Both the position numbers and the translations under genes were made by a program. Positions 1-9,029 of a DNA stretch of 64,000 nt are shown here, piece after piece; position 1 is the stretch's first letter; the number at the start of each line of letters is the position of its first letter. The DNA is taken from assembly GCA_963816685.1 (NCBI GenBank), contig CAWFMB010000011.1, forward strand, positions 62,001-126,000. Reading direction: 5' to 3'. The stretch is from CAVYUC01 sp963816685 (GTDB taxonomy: Bacteria; Bacteroidota; Bacteroidia; Bacteroidales; Prolixibacteraceae). Below the pieces are notes generated by a model. It ran no database searches, was not told where the DNA came from, and saw only the letters and a list, made by a program, of their open reading frames with translations.

Positions 1-218
1 ATAAAAGCAAAACTACTTCCAAGAAAAACCGGCACCTGTCCGCGGGTAATCAAATGGAAAATGAGAGTTCCCAGTCCTGCTGTAAATAATGCAACTGAAG
101 GATCGATTCCTACGAGCAACGGCACAAGCACTGTGGCGCCAAAAGCAACAAAGAGAAACTGAATTCCCAGCACAGTATTTCTGGCCGTAAATTGTTCGGA
201 AAAGGATTTTTGGTTCAT
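1..218 (-). CDS. uraA: Uracil/xanthine permease, N-terminal part (runs off the window)
   Basis: The first 72 codons of a nucleobase:cation symporter-2 family permease, which imports uracil or a related base across the inner membrane using an ion gradient. The start ATG is at 218 and the reading frame is open to base 1. Diagnostic family motifs are visible: FGATVLVPLLVG around residues 29-40, then GLGTLIFHLITRG and VPVFLGSSFAFI, which align with the start of UraA-type permeases. A good promoter lies upstream at 295-323. Exact substrate cannot be told from this fragment; uracil is the commonest assignment. Confidence 0.88.
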   Translation of the reverse strand, partial: MNQKSFSEQFTARNTVLGIQFLFVAFGATVLVPLLVGIDPSVALFTAGLGTLIFHLITRGQVPVFLGSSFAF

Positions 219-294
219 TTTAAACAGGTTCTTAAAAATTTATAAGAATACTTTCTCCTATGAATATTTACAAAAAAAAGTTTCTAAAAGGGCA

Positions 295-323
295 CAAATA
301 TATTGAAAGGTTTGAATGATCAA
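295..323 (-). promoter_or_regulatory. Bacteroidota-type promoter for the uracil permease
   Basis: On the minus strand TTG (321-323) is followed after 18 bases by TATATTTG (295-302), a close match to the Bacteroidota sigma-ABfr consensus TTG-N19-TAnnTTTG. Transcription would start near 288, giving a leader of about 70 nt before the ATG at 218. Confidence 0.6.
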
Positions 324-346
324 CTATTTCTGCTTTTCAGAAATAA

Positions 347-387
347 AAAAACTTCCCTAACCCTTGTCTCCGGTTAAAGAAGTTTTT
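347..387 (-). terminator. Intrinsic terminator after the DUF1080 gene
   Basis: Inverted repeat AAAAACTTC / GAAGTTTTT with an inner TAACC/GGTTA helix. On the minus strand it ends in a run of U, about 20 bases beyond the stop of the gene ending at 410. Confidence 0.6.
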
Positions 388-409
388 CAACATTAAGAAA
401 CAGATAAAA

Positions 410-1213
410 TTACTGAAGAATTTCTTCGGGTATTTCTTTTATAGGTTTAATCTGAAACGTTTTAATAAACAATTCGCCACCTTCTGACTGCATCTGTATT
501 TTACCGGAAGTAAGCGGTACTACTGAACCATTCTCGACTATGCCTGTATTGTTATTCACCATAACAACCTGATCATTAACCACATGAACTGTTGTTCTGT
601 CGTAACAATACAAATCAACAGTATTCCACTCTCCTACCGGATTTTCAGCATCAACAGCCTTTTTAATTCCTTTGCCGTTATGTTCTTCGCTGAACTTCAT
701 TACCTGGCCGTTTTTACTGTATTTAAAGCCACCATCAACTTCTTCGACAGCAGTTTCACAATAGGTATTATTCATTAAATAGGTATCACCCAGTCGTTCG
801 TGCATGAGCTGGCATTCGATATTTACCATCCAGGTGCCAAGAGCTTCACCAAAATCTCCAAAGCTGTGATGCAATAAACCGCTGTTTCTGCTTGTATACA
901 CTTCATCACCCCATTTAAACACAAGTTGCAGATGATAATTTGAAAATGTATCGCGTGTTGCAATTGATCCGTTAATTTCGCCGGAAATCCGTATCAGATT
1001 TTCGCCGTTTTCCTGAACCACTGAGAAAACTTTTTCTTTTGTAGCTGCCTGTGCAAGACTGTCGAATCCGTTAAGCGGAGTACCAAGGTACAAATCCCAG
1101 TTGTCCAGATTTTCACCATTAAATAAAGGTTGCCATGGTTTTTCGGTCTGGCAGGAACTTGTAATCAACAAAATAACTGCTGCAAACGTGAAAATGTAAA
1201 ATGGTTTTTTCAT
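410..1213 (-). CDS. DUF1080 (3-keto-disaccharide hydrolase-like) lipoprotein
   Basis: A 267-residue exported lipoprotein. The ATG at 1213 is preferred over an upstream in-frame ATG at 1255 because it starts a clean lipoprotein signal, MKKPFYIFTFAAVILLITSSC. The mature part begins with PWQPLFNGENLDNWDLYLG, the hallmark entry of DUF1080, a concanavalin-like jelly-roll fold common in Bacteroidota and Planctomycetota carbohydrate loci; some members hydrolyse 3-keto-glycosides. Further family features are the GLLHHSFG, WMVNIECQLMH and GKIQMQSEGGELF segments. No sugar-degradation partner is adjacent, so the substrate is unknown. A terminator separates it from the HTH gene upstream. Confidence 0.85.
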   Translation of the reverse strand: MKKPFYIFTFAAVILLITSSCQTEKPWQPLFNGENLDNWDLYLGTPLNGFDSLAQAATKEKVFSVVQENGENLIRISGEINGSIATRDTFSNYHLQLVFKWGDEVYTSRNSGLLHHSFGDFGEALGTWMVNIECQLMHERLGDTYLMNNTYCETAVEEVDGGFKYSKNGQVMKFSEEHNGKGIKKAVDAENPVGEWNTVDLYCYDRTTVHVVNDQVVMVNNNTGIVENGSVVPLTSGKIQMQSEGGELFIKTFQIKPIKEIPEEILQ

Positions 1214-1239
1214 GATTAAAAGGTTTAGATTTGGTTTAT

Positions 1240-1270
1240 AAAAAAACTGTCCCAAAATATAGGACAGTTT
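1240..1270 (-). terminator. Intrinsic terminator after the small HTH gene
   Basis: A 9-bp stem AAACTGTCC (1244-1252) / GGACAGTTT (1262-1270) followed on the minus strand by seven U residues. It lies 24 bases past the stop of the gene at 1294-1548 and before the DUF1080 start. Confidence 0.7.
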
Positions 1271-1293
1271 GTATTTTTAAATTTGCTGTTCTG

Positions 1294-1548
1294 TTAAACT
1301 GTTTCTTCTGATAAAATTGCCTTCGCTCGTTCAAGAATGTCCGTGTTGTCAATTAATACTATTCCGCCGTTTGGTCCTGGTTCCATGTGAATTCCCACTG
1401 CTGCTCCGTTCGTGTAATTTGCACCTCCAAAATAATTCCTGACGGTTTCTTCGCTTACTTCAAACTCTTCTGCAATTTTTCTGATTGAACCGTCAGGCAA
1501 GCTGTCTTTGATTTTACGCAGCTCATTAAAAGTGATTTTCCGCTCCAT
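1294..1548 (-). CDS. Small helix-turn-helix DNA-binding protein
   Basis: An 84-residue soluble protein that appears to be a compact regulator. Residues about 16-40 (LPDGSIRKIAEEFEVSEETVRNYF) read as a helix-turn-helix, with IRKIAEEF as first helix and SEETVRNYF as recognition helix. The C-terminal half (GGIVLIDNTDILERAKAIL) looks like a beta-strand plus helix that may mediate dimerisation. It is monocistronic, with its own terminator downstream. A CATAACGTC motif covers its start codon and is repeated inverted 120 bases upstream, which hints at autoregulation. Targets are unknown and no named family was recognised with certainty. Confidence 0.7.
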   Translation of the reverse strand: MERKITFNELRKIKDSLPDGSIRKIAEEFEVSEETVRNYFGGANYTNGAAVGIHMEPGPNGGIVLIDNTDILERAKAILSEETV

Positions 1549-1677
1549 AACGTCTAAATTTTATTTGATTTCTAACTAAAAATTTAAAGAACTATCTCGA
1601 TTACCGTAAAATTAAAATTAATAATTAAATAACGTGCATTTCAACTGTTAAGTTATTATTGTTATTTGGACGTTATG
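1546..1677. repeat. CATAACGTC / GACGTTATG inverted motif upstream of the HTH gene
   Basis: CATAACGTC at 1546-1554 overlaps the start codon of the HTH gene and recurs as its exact reverse complement GACGTTATG at 1669-1677. A third partial copy, ATAACGT, is at 1629-1635. The spacing is large, so a looping operator or chance are both possible. No gene was seen in 1549-1815. Confidence 0.35.
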
Positions 1678-1815
1678 TTACTTTCTCAATTTTCAAATTG
1701 TTGAGCAGACAATATATATTGCTGATATACATCAAGTACCACAAAGATTAATGCCCGAAGGTATGAAGAAACGACTGTAGCACATTAACATTTTTTAAGA
1801 GTTGGATTCCATTTC

Positions 1816-4752
1816 TCAGAGACAATCATAAATGGCCTGGTGCAAAGCTGTCCGAATATTTAAATCATACAACCTGGAGTTATTTCGTGTTGGATTCACC
1901 CGGTTCGACATAAAAATGTAGAGCAGTCCGTTATCAGGATCGGCCCAGGCAAAAGTTCCTGTAAAACCACTGTGTCCAAAGCTGTTTTTGCTTGCATCAA
2001 CTGCCGGATATGCATCTTTAAGCTTGTTCTTATTATTATCAATTAAAGGTTTATCAAATCCAAGTCCCCGGCGGTTTTCATCTTGTGGAAACTGAATTTT
2101 GGTAAATTCATTCATTGTTTTTTCCGAAATGTACCGTCTGCCTCCAAAATAACCTTTTTGAAGGTACATCTGAAAAAGTTTGGCCAAATCATTTGTTGTG
2201 CCAAATAAGCCTGCATTACCAGATACACCTCCCATCATGGCAGCGCCTTCATCATGAACAAAACCCTGTAACTTTTCTTTTCTGAAAAAATCATCTGTTT
2301 CAGTGGGGATAATTTTATTCAGTGGGAAAATTTTATATGGATTGTAAGCTATTGTGTAGGCTCCAAGCGGTTTGTAAAATTTATCGGCTATATATTTTTC
2401 ATACGATTCACCTGTGATATTCGTTATGATATCCGGATAAAGATAAAAGCTCAGGCCTGAATACAAATACTTTTTTCGCGGCAAAAGTTTTACGTGGTCA
2501 ATTGTATCAAACATTGTTTTTCTGAAATCATGATTCATAAACAGGTGTTCTGAAATGCGAACATCAAATTTCGGAGTTGGCTGATGTTTGAAAACTGCAC
2601 GGTTCAATCTTCCTTTATCATCGAGTGCCATTTGCCAATACGAAATCCAGGCAGGCAAACGTGCCTGGTGAGCCAGCACTTCGCGCACAGTTATATGTTC
2701 CTTGCTTGTCCCTTTAAAAGCTGGCCAGTACCTGCTAAAAGGTTCATCAATGTTAAATTTTTTCTCATCCGACAGCTTCATAAGCGCTGGAAGCGGACCG
2801 GTAACTTTTGTCAGCGAAGCCCAGTCATACAGGTTATCATGTTCAACTTTGTGTTCTTTTAAATACGACTGATAGCCGTAACATTTATGAAAAAAAACTA
2901 CTCCGTTTTTTGCGATTAAAACCTGGCATCCCGGATACGCTGCAGAATCAACTCCAAGTTGAGCAATCGAATCAATCCGCTGGTACAACTCATCAGAATG
3001 AATCCCAAGCTCCTCGGGAATAGAGTAGGCTAAACTGCTGTTTTTTGCAAGTTTGATACCTTCATTTAATCTGAACCTATCGTCAACAGATACCGGCAGT
3101 TTTCCGTTGGCCTCAATTGCTCCAAAAACAAGCTGAGCTGCCAGCTCCTGCACCAGTTTGTTATTCTGGTAAGCAAGAATTAAACCTTTGGAATGGTGAA
3201 TATTTTTAAAGTACTTTAATGCATAAGCATTCCCGAAAAAAACTGTAACAGCATTATTTTCAAGAACAACATCTTCAACTGCTTTTTGCTGAATTCCGGT
3301 AGTACCATAATTTCCCGATGGAAAAATGTTGATTCCTTCGATTCCGGTTATAACCAGATTATAATTTCCAAGCTTCCTGCGGATATTGGCCCAGGTACGT
3401 TCCGAAGCATTTTTATTAAGATAATAATGATCGATTTGAGTGTATTGTCCGAGCATTTTTTGAAAGGGTGAAACTTCCTCCGCTCCAATCATCAGTGATG
3501 CAATTTTAAACGAATCCAAATGTTCAACAGGTAAAATATTGTTGTTTTGAAGTACAGTAAAGGCACCTTTAATCAGTTTCCGGCTAGTAACTTCGTAATA
3601 TGGCGAATTTAACTGAGAAGTTAAGCCCGATAAATTTGCCGGTTTGTACAGGTTTAAACTCAGCCATCGTTTTAAGGCAAGTACTTTTCTGCATTTTCCC
3701 TCAATTTCAGAAATTGGAATTTCGCCACTGAATACAGCTTGTTTTATTGTTTGAATAGCTGTTTCAAGATCGGGCACAAATTCCACCATGTCATTTCCGG
3801 CTTTCAGTGCTTCAAGTTCTGCATTCCCTTTTTCAGTTCTTACCCCTTTCATATTAATGGCGTCGGTAATTACAAAACCAGTAAATCCAATTTCATTTTT
3901 GAGATAATCCGTAATTATTTTTTTGGAAAGGGAGGAAGGAGTTCCCGAATCATCCAGTGCAGGTACATTCAGATGTGCCGACATTATTCCACTTATTCCT
4001 TTTTCAGCCAAATACCGAAATGGATAAGACTCAACAGAATCAATCCGCTGTTTCGACTGCTGAATGAGCGGGAGCGCCAGATGAGAATCTGTTTTCGTAT
4101 CGCCATGCCCCGGGAAGTGTTTTGCAACCGGTATAACACCTGCATCCTGCATACCCCTGGAAAGGTGCCAGGCTTTTGAAGCAACATTCATTTTATCTTC
4201 GCCAAACGAGCGAAAATTAATAACCGGATTTGCAGGATTAGTATTTACATCTGCAACTGGTGCAAAATTCATATGAATTCCCATCATTTTCAATTGGTTG
4301 CCAATATCTCGCCCCATCTGGTAAATGTACGTTGAATCCCGGACAGCTCCCAGCGCCTGTGCATATGGATATTCCATGGTGCTGTCGATTCTCATTGAAA
4401 GTCCCCACTCCCCGTCAACAGCAACCAAAAGAGGTGTCGGTGAATTTTGCTGAAACTGGTTTATCCAGCCTGCCGTTTTTACAGGGCTTCCCTGCATCAC
4501 CAATATTCCACCAGGTCTGTATTTATCAATCTGCGAAATTATTGCATCTCTTTCTTCATCATTTTGCCGGGGATAAACGGTAATCATCATCAACTGGGCA
4601 ATCTTTTCCTCTGTTGAGAATCCTTCCAGCTGTTCGTTTACCCAACCATCATTTATATAATTCAGAAACGGCGGATCAGCGGCAGTTGAAGTTAAACACT
4701 TTGCAACCATCAGCGCCCAAAAGGTCAGAAATGTTTTGTAATTCAATAGCAT
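1816..4752 (-). CDS. Secreted GH3 (NagZ-like) and beta-lactamase-fold fusion protein
   Basis: A 978-residue exported two-domain protein. An N-terminal signal (about residues 1-25) precedes a glycoside hydrolase family 3 domain with the NagZ-type KHFPGHGDT motif at 211-219, DSH at 222-224 and the nucleophile Asp in VITDAINMKG (D297). This domain should release N-acetylglucosamine from muropeptides. A linker region (380-570) resembles the GH3 C-terminal domain. The last 400 residues are a class C beta-lactamase/serine hydrolase fold with SLTK (S646, K649), YSG in place of the usual Tyr-x-Asn, and HSGFTG near the end. The fusion is known in Bacteroidota. It is divergent from namZ, its likely partner in peptidoglycan salvage. 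Confidence 0.9.
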   Translation of the reverse strand: MLLNYKTFLTFWALMVAKCLTSTAADPPFLNYINDGWVNEQLEGFSTEEKIAQLMMITVYPRQNDEERDAIISQIDKYRPGGILVMQGSPVKTAGWINQFQQNSPTPLLVAVDGEWGLSMRIDSTMEYPYAQALGAVRDSTYIYQMGRDIGNQLKMMGIHMNFAPVADVNTNPANPVINFRSFGEDKMNVASKAWHLSRGMQDAGVIPVAKHFPGHGDTKTDSHLALPLIQQSKQRIDSVESYPFRYLAEKGISGIMSAHLNVPALDDSGTPSSLSKKIITDYLKNEIGFTGFVITDAINMKGVRTEKGNAELEALKAGNDMVEFVPDLETAIQTIKQAVFSGEIPISEIEGKCRKVLALKRWLSLNLYKPANLSGLTSQLNSPYYEVTSRKLIKGAFTVLQNNNILPVEHLDSFKIASLMIGAEEVSPFQKMLGQYTQIDHYYLNKNASERTWANIRRKLGNYNLVITGIEGINIFPSGNYGTTGIQQKAVEDVVLENNAVTVFFGNAYALKYFKNIHHSKGLILAYQNNKLVQELAAQLVFGAIEANGKLPVSVDDRFRLNEGIKLAKNSSLAYSIPEELGIHSDELYQRIDSIAQLGVDSAAYPGCQVLIAKNGVVFFHKCYGYQSYLKEHKVEHDNLYDWASLTKVTGPLPALMKLSDEKKFNIDEPFSRYWPAFKGTSKEHITVREVLAHQARLPAWISYWQMALDDKGRLNRAVFKHQPTPKFDVRISEHLFMNHDFRKTMFDTIDHVKLLPRKKYLYSGLSFYLYPDIITNITGESYEKYIADKFYKPLGAYTIAYNPYKIFPLNKIIPTETDDFFRKEKLQGFVHDEGAAMMGGVSGNAGLFGTTNDLAKLFQMYLQKGYFGGRRYISEKTMNEFTKIQFPQDENRRGLGFDKPLIDNNKNKLKDAYPAVDASKNSFGHSGFTGTFAWADPDNGLLYIFMSNRVNPTRNNSRLYDLNIRTALHQAIYDCL

Positions 4753-4854
4753 ATTTATTTAACTCCCAAAAATATTTTTTAGTTTGCAATTATTCTGATT
4801 TCGTAAAATGTATTGGTATTTTAGCGGACATAAATGTAATTTATTTTTAGGCAG

Positions 4855-6024
4855 ATGAAAAAAATTCCGGCGTTATTTGTGTTGATTTGTTTTTTTGCGG
4901 GCTGTATGGCTGTCGGTAAAAAAGAATTAAAAACCGGTGCTGAAAGGCCGGGAAACTACCTGCCGCTGTTGAAAGGTAAAAAGGTAGGAGTAGTTGTAAA
5001 CCATACTTCTTTGGTTGGTGATGTTCACCTTGTTGATTTTTTGAGGTCGAACGATATTCAGGTTAAAAAAATATTTGCACCTGAACATGGATTTCGGGGG
5101 AATGCGGCTGCCGGAGAAGAAATTAAAGATGGGATTGATACAAAAACAGGCATCCCTGTCATCTCTCTTTATGGCGAAAATAAGAAACCAAAACCGGAGC
5201 ATCTGCAGGATTTGGATGTAGTGGTTTTTGATATCCAGGATGTAGGTTGCCGGTTCTACACATACATCTCAACTCTACATTATGTCCTCGAATCCTGTGC
5301 TGAAAACGGGAAGGAATTTATCGTTCTCGACCGGCCAAATCCAAATGGCAACTACATTGCAGGGCCAATGCTAGAGCCTCATTTTCAGTCTTTTGTAGGC
5401 ATGGATCCAATACCGCTTGTACATGGCTGCACCGTAGGAGAACTTGCACTGATGATCAACGGAGAACAATGGACCGAGTCAAAAAATCCATGTGCCTTAA
5501 CAGTTGTTCCAGTCGGGAATTATACGCATTCGATGTTTTATTCCCTGCCGGTGTCGCCTTCACCCAACCTGCCAAATGATTTATCCGTAAAGCTTTATCC
5601 TTCGCTCTGCTTTTTTGAAGCAACAAGTGTAAGCATTGGACGGGGGACTGAGTTCCCGTTCCAGGTGATAGGTGGAACCTTACCTAAACTTGGCGATTTT
5701 ACTTTTACTCCTGAAGACATTCCAGGTGTGGCAGTAAATCCGGTAAATGAAGGTAAATTGTGCTACGGGATCGATCTTCGTAACCTGAACAATGTGCCAC
5801 AGTTTACTTTGAAATATTTCATGGATTTCTATCATCAATATCCCGAAGAAAATCAATTTCTTACCCGGGAGAACTGGCTGAACCTGCTGGCCGGCACCGA
5901 TGATTTGATACAACAGATCAGAAATGGCAGAACTGAAAAAGAAATAGTTGAAAGCTGGCAGCCGGAACTTGAAAAGTATAACAAAATGAGAAAGAAATAT
6001 TTACTTTACCCCGATTTTGAATAA
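4855..6024 (+). CDS. namZ: Exo-beta-N-acetylmuramidase NamZ-like lipoprotein (DUF1343, GH171)
   Basis: A 389-residue lipoprotein with lipobox FAGC (Cys17). The whole mature protein matches the DUF1343 family, renamed NamZ/GH171 after members were shown to release terminal N-acetylmuramic acid from peptidoglycan fragments. Conserved segments include APEHGFRGNAAAGEE, VVFDIQDVGCRFYTYIST, DRPNPNG, SPSPNLPN and GRGTEFPFQVIG. NamZ and NagZ-type enzymes act one after the other on muropeptide glycan ends, and the GH3 fusion lies 102 bases away on the opposite strand. Only 2 bases separate the stop from the next start, so it is co-transcribed with the symporter. Function by family is solid; the substrate in this organism is inferred. 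Confidence 0.88.
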   Translation: MKKIPALFVLICFFAGCMAVGKKELKTGAERPGNYLPLLKGKKVGVVVNHTSLVGDVHLVDFLRSNDIQVKKIFAPEHGFRGNAAAGEEIKDGIDTKTGIPVISLYGENKKPKPEHLQDLDVVVFDIQDVGCRFYTYISTLHYVLESCAENGKEFIVLDRPNPNGNYIAGPMLEPHFQSFVGMDPIPLVHGCTVGELALMINGEQWTESKNPCALTVVPVGNYTHSMFYSLPVSPSPNLPNDLSVKLYPSLCFFEATSVSIGRGTEFPFQVIGGTLPKLGDFTFTPEDIPGVAVNPVNEGKLCYGIDLRNLNNVPQFTLKYFMDFYHQYPEENQFLTRENWLNLLAGTDDLIQQIRNGRTEKEIVESWQPELEKYNKMRKKYLLYPDFE

Positions 6025-6026
6025 AT

Positions 6027-7478
6027 ATGGATCCTTACCTGGTTTTAGGAATTGTTCTTGGTTACTTTCTTGTACTTATAGGAATTTCGAGGCTAACATC
6101 ACGCAATGCCGATACACAAGCTTTTTTTACTGCCAACAGGAGATCACCCTGGTACCTGGTTGCATTTGGCATGGTTGGAGCCACTTTATCCGGCGTAACT
6201 TTTATTTCGGTTCCGGGAGAAGTTGGTAATTCAGCCTTTTCATACCTTCAGTTTGTTTTCGGTAATATTGTTGGTTACTGGCTGGTTGCCGGAATTCTGC
6301 TGCCTTTATATTATAGGTTGAACCTGGTTTCGATTTATACATTTCTTGAACAACGGTTTGGCATAAATTCATATAAAACAGGTTCTTTTTTCTTTTTAAT
6401 TTCAAAGTTAATAGGCGCCGCTTTTCGGTTATATTTGGTAGCCGGCGTACTTCAAATCGCTTTTTTCGATGCATTTAATGTTCCTTTCTGGATGACTGTA
6501 GTGGTAACTATCGCTTTAATTTGGGTATATACTTACCGCGGCGGCATTAAAACCATTGTTTGGACGGATACTTTACAAACTCTTTTTCTTGTAAGTGCTG
6601 TTATTTTTACAATTGCTGCTATTTCACAAAAATTTAACTGGAATGGCAGTGACTTAATCCGTGAAATTTCAACCGACCCTTTTGCCCGAATTTTTCATTG
6701 GGAATGGCGATCTGGCAACAATTTCTTTAAACAGTTTTTTGCCGGTATGTTTATAACCATCGTCATGGTAGGGATGGATCAGGACATGATGCAAAAAAAC
6801 CTTACCTGCAAGAACAAAAAAGAAGCACAGATTAATATGCTGGTTTTCAGCCTGTCGTTTTTAGCAGCTGTATTTTTATTCCTGTGTCTTGGAGTTTTAC
6901 TGTACGATTTTGCCGAATATTCAGGCATTGTAATACCTGAAAGTTCTGATGATTTATATCCGTTGCTGGCTCTAAACTATCTGGGTTTGCCTGTCGGAAT
7001 TGCTTTTCTTCTTGGAATTACTGCTGCTGCATATTCAAGTGCAGATTCCGCGCTAACGGCTTTAACAACTTCATTCAGTATCGACTTTTTACATATCCAT
7101 CAATTTGAAGAAAAAAAACGACAGAAAATTAAAAAGTATTCCCACCTGCTCTTTTCAGTTTTACTGGTTGTTGTAATCCTTATTTTCAGAGTTATAAATA
7201 ACGACAGTATTGTTGTTGCAGTATTCACTGCTGCAGGTTATACTTATGGTCCCATTTTAGGATTATTTGTTTTTGGAATTTATTCGAAACGGGAAATAAA
7301 GGATAAATGGGTTCCATTAATAGGTCTTGCTTCACCAATTATTTGTTATCTCATTTCGAGCTATTCCGAATTGTTGTTTAACGGATACAAATTTGGTTTT
7401 GAGGTATTGATTTTAAATGGACTAATAACATTGGCCGGTTTATTTACAATTTCTAAAAAAAATGCAGTCAATAATTAA
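6027..7478 (+). CDS. Sodium:solute symporter (SSS family), possible muropeptide-sugar importer
   Basis: A 483-residue integral membrane protein with about 13 predicted helices. The family signature is present near residue 335 (GITAAAYSSADSALTALTTSF), which contains the Ser/Thr residues of the sodium site in SSS transporters. An N-terminal GATLSGVTFISVPG segment is also typical. The ATG is 2 bases after the namZ stop, which strongly suggests one operon. From this context, import of N-acetylmuramic acid or a related sugar released by NamZ and the GH3 enzyme is a reasonable inference, but nothing in the protein itself identifies the solute. Confidence 0.85.
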   Translation: MDPYLVLGIVLGYFLVLIGISRLTSRNADTQAFFTANRRSPWYLVAFGMVGATLSGVTFISVPGEVGNSAFSYLQFVFGNIVGYWLVAGILLPLYYRLNLVSIYTFLEQRFGINSYKTGSFFFLISKLIGAAFRLYLVAGVLQIAFFDAFNVPFWMTVVVTIALIWVYTYRGGIKTIVWTDTLQTLFLVSAVIFTIAAISQKFNWNGSDLIREISTDPFARIFHWEWRSGNNFFKQFFAGMFITIVMVGMDQDMMQKNLTCKNKKEAQINMLVFSLSFLAAVFLFLCLGVLLYDFAEYSGIVIPESSDDLYPLLALNYLGLPVGIAFLLGITAAAYSSADSALTALTTSFSIDFLHIHQFEEKKRQKIKKYSHLLFSVLLVVVILIFRVINNDSIVVAVFTAAGYTYGPILGLFVFGIYSKREIKDKWVPLIGLASPIICYLISSYSELLFNGYKFGFEVLILNGLITLAGLFTISKKNAVNN

Positions 7479-7517
7479 TGATTGTAAATAAATGTTAAAA
7501 TTTGTAAATTGATTTTT

Positions 7518-7525
7518 TATCTTTG
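7518..7525 (+). promoter_or_regulatory. Probable -7 promoter element (TATCTTTG)
   Basis: TATCTTTG fits the Bacteroidota -7 consensus TAnnTTTG in the gap after the symporter, about 50 bases before the TTG start of the next gene. A clear -33 TTG at ideal spacing is lacking. Confidence 0.45.
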
Positions 7526-7577
7526 CAGTATATATTAAAGTAAAAAGATTTCGGTTTTAACGCTTAAGCTTTGAAAA

Positions 7578-9029
7578 TTGATTAAATATCTACTACAAAT
7601 ATTGACAGTAGCAGTAATTGTACTCTCATTATTTTCTTGTGAAGATGAGGGTTACATGAATTCTCCCAATGCCCAGTTGGAGTTTTCTGCCGATACTGTA
7701 ATGTTTGATACAATTTTCACTTCAATCGGTTCTACAACACAAAACTTAAGAGTTTATAATCCTTACAATGAAAGCCTTCTGATTTCAAGGGTACGACTTG
7801 CAGGAGGCGATTTCTCAAGTTTCAGGTTAAATGTGAACGGCGAACCGGTAAACGAAGCCTTCGAAATTGAAATTCCTCCAAAAGACAGCATATATATTTT
7901 CGTTGAAGTTACAATTGATCCGAATGGACAAAACCTTCCGATGGTGGTTCAGGATTCAATAGAATTCACTACAAATGCAAATATGCAGGATGTTAAACTG
8001 ATTGCCTATGGACAGGATTTTGAACTTGTGAAAAGCAAAACAATTAAAACGACAACCTGGACTGCTGAAAAACCATATCTTGTTTATGATTATGCTTATG
8101 TTGACAGTTTATCCACTCTGACCATTGAACCCGGAACAAAAGTTTATTTTCATAAAGGTGCAGGGCTATATGTAAAGGGGACTATCGAAGTCAACGGAAC
8201 CTTCCAGAACCCGGTTACGTTTTTACCAGACCGGCTGGAAAGTGCCTATAAAAATATTCCGGATCAATGGAATGGAATTGTTTTGTTTTCAGGAAGCCAC
8301 GATAACGTTTTCAATTATTCAGTCATAAAAAATGCAAACATTGGATTACAGGTTGGAAACATTGAAAACGAAGGTTTTGCAACAGTCAGGTTATCCAATT
8401 CGAAAATTGAAAATATGGCCTATGCAGGGCTTTTTGCATTGAAATCGAAAATATACGCATACAACGATGTTATTGCAAACTGCGGATTTTATGCAGTTGC
8501 TTTGCTGGTTGGTGGCGAATATGAATTTTACCATACAACCATCGCTAATTACTGGGGAAATTATTCAAGTAAAGCACGTTCCACCTCGTCGCTTGTAATT
8601 TCAAATGCACTTGTAATTGAACAATCCGACGGTTCGAAAGTCACTTATACCGGAGATTTAAAAAATGCTGTATTTGGTAACAGTATAATCTATGGAAATA
8701 ATCAGAAAGAAATTGAACTTGGAAATAACAAGGAAAGTGAATTTAATTACCTGTTCAATCATTGCATCATTCAGGTCCCTGACAGTTTTAATATTTCAAA
8801 TAAGGACAACTATAAAAGTGTCTGGAAGGGAATGGAATACGATCCAAAATTCGTGGATCCGTACGATGATTATAATTACGCACTTGATACACTTTCGCCT
8901 GCCAAAGATATAGGAAGTGAAGAGTATGCAAAAATGTTTCCGCTTGACATAATGAATAAGGACCGCACTGCTGATGAAGGTCCTGATTTAGGCGCTTACG
9001 AGCGAATTGAAAAAAAAGATGAAGATTAG
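7578..9029 (+). CDS. Beta-helix (pectin-lyase-like) lipoprotein of unknown function
   Basis: A 483-residue surface lipoprotein. An in-frame stop at 7572-7574 excludes any earlier start, so translation must begin at the TTG at 7578, giving MIKYLLQILTV and lipobox LFSC (Cys21). Residues about 35-140 form an Ig-like beta domain (TTQNLRVYNPYNESLLISRV). From about 170 the sequence turns into short repeating strands with Asn-rich turns (LTIEPGTKVYFHKGAGLYVKGTI), as in right-handed parallel beta-helices that bind or cleave polysaccharides. The C-terminus ends in a PDLGAYE motif seen in such proteins. No catalytic residues were recognised; a structural or adhesive role is equally possible. Confidence 0.75.
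   Translation: MIKYLLQILTVAVIVLSLFSCEDEGYMNSPNAQLEFSADTVMFDTIFTSIGSTTQNLRVYNPYNESLLISRVRLAGGDFSSFRLNVNGEPVNEAFEIEIPPKDSIYIFVEVTIDPNGQNLPMVVQDSIEFTTNANMQDVKLIAYGQDFELVKSKTIKTTTWTAEKPYLVYDYAYVDSLSTLTIEPGTKVYFHKGAGLYVKGTIEVNGTFQNPVTFLPDRLESAYKNIPDQWNGIVLFSGSHDNVFNYSVIKNANIGLQVGNIENEGFATVRLSNSKIENMAYAGLFALKSKIYAYNDVIANCGFYAVALLVGGEYEFYHTTIANYWGNYSSKARSTSSLVISNALVIEQSDGSKVTYTGDLKNAVFGNSIIYGNNQKEIELGNNKESEFNYLFNHCIIQVPDSFNISNKDNYKSVWKGMEYDPKFVDPYDDYNYALDTLSPAKDIGSEEYAKMFPLDIMNKDRTADEGPDLGAYERIEKKDED

Noticed and set aside
3739..4179. 146-codon plus-strand frame opposite the GH3 fusion gene
   Set aside because: It is antisense to conserved catalytic motifs of the GH3 domain and has no signal, motif or promoter of its own.
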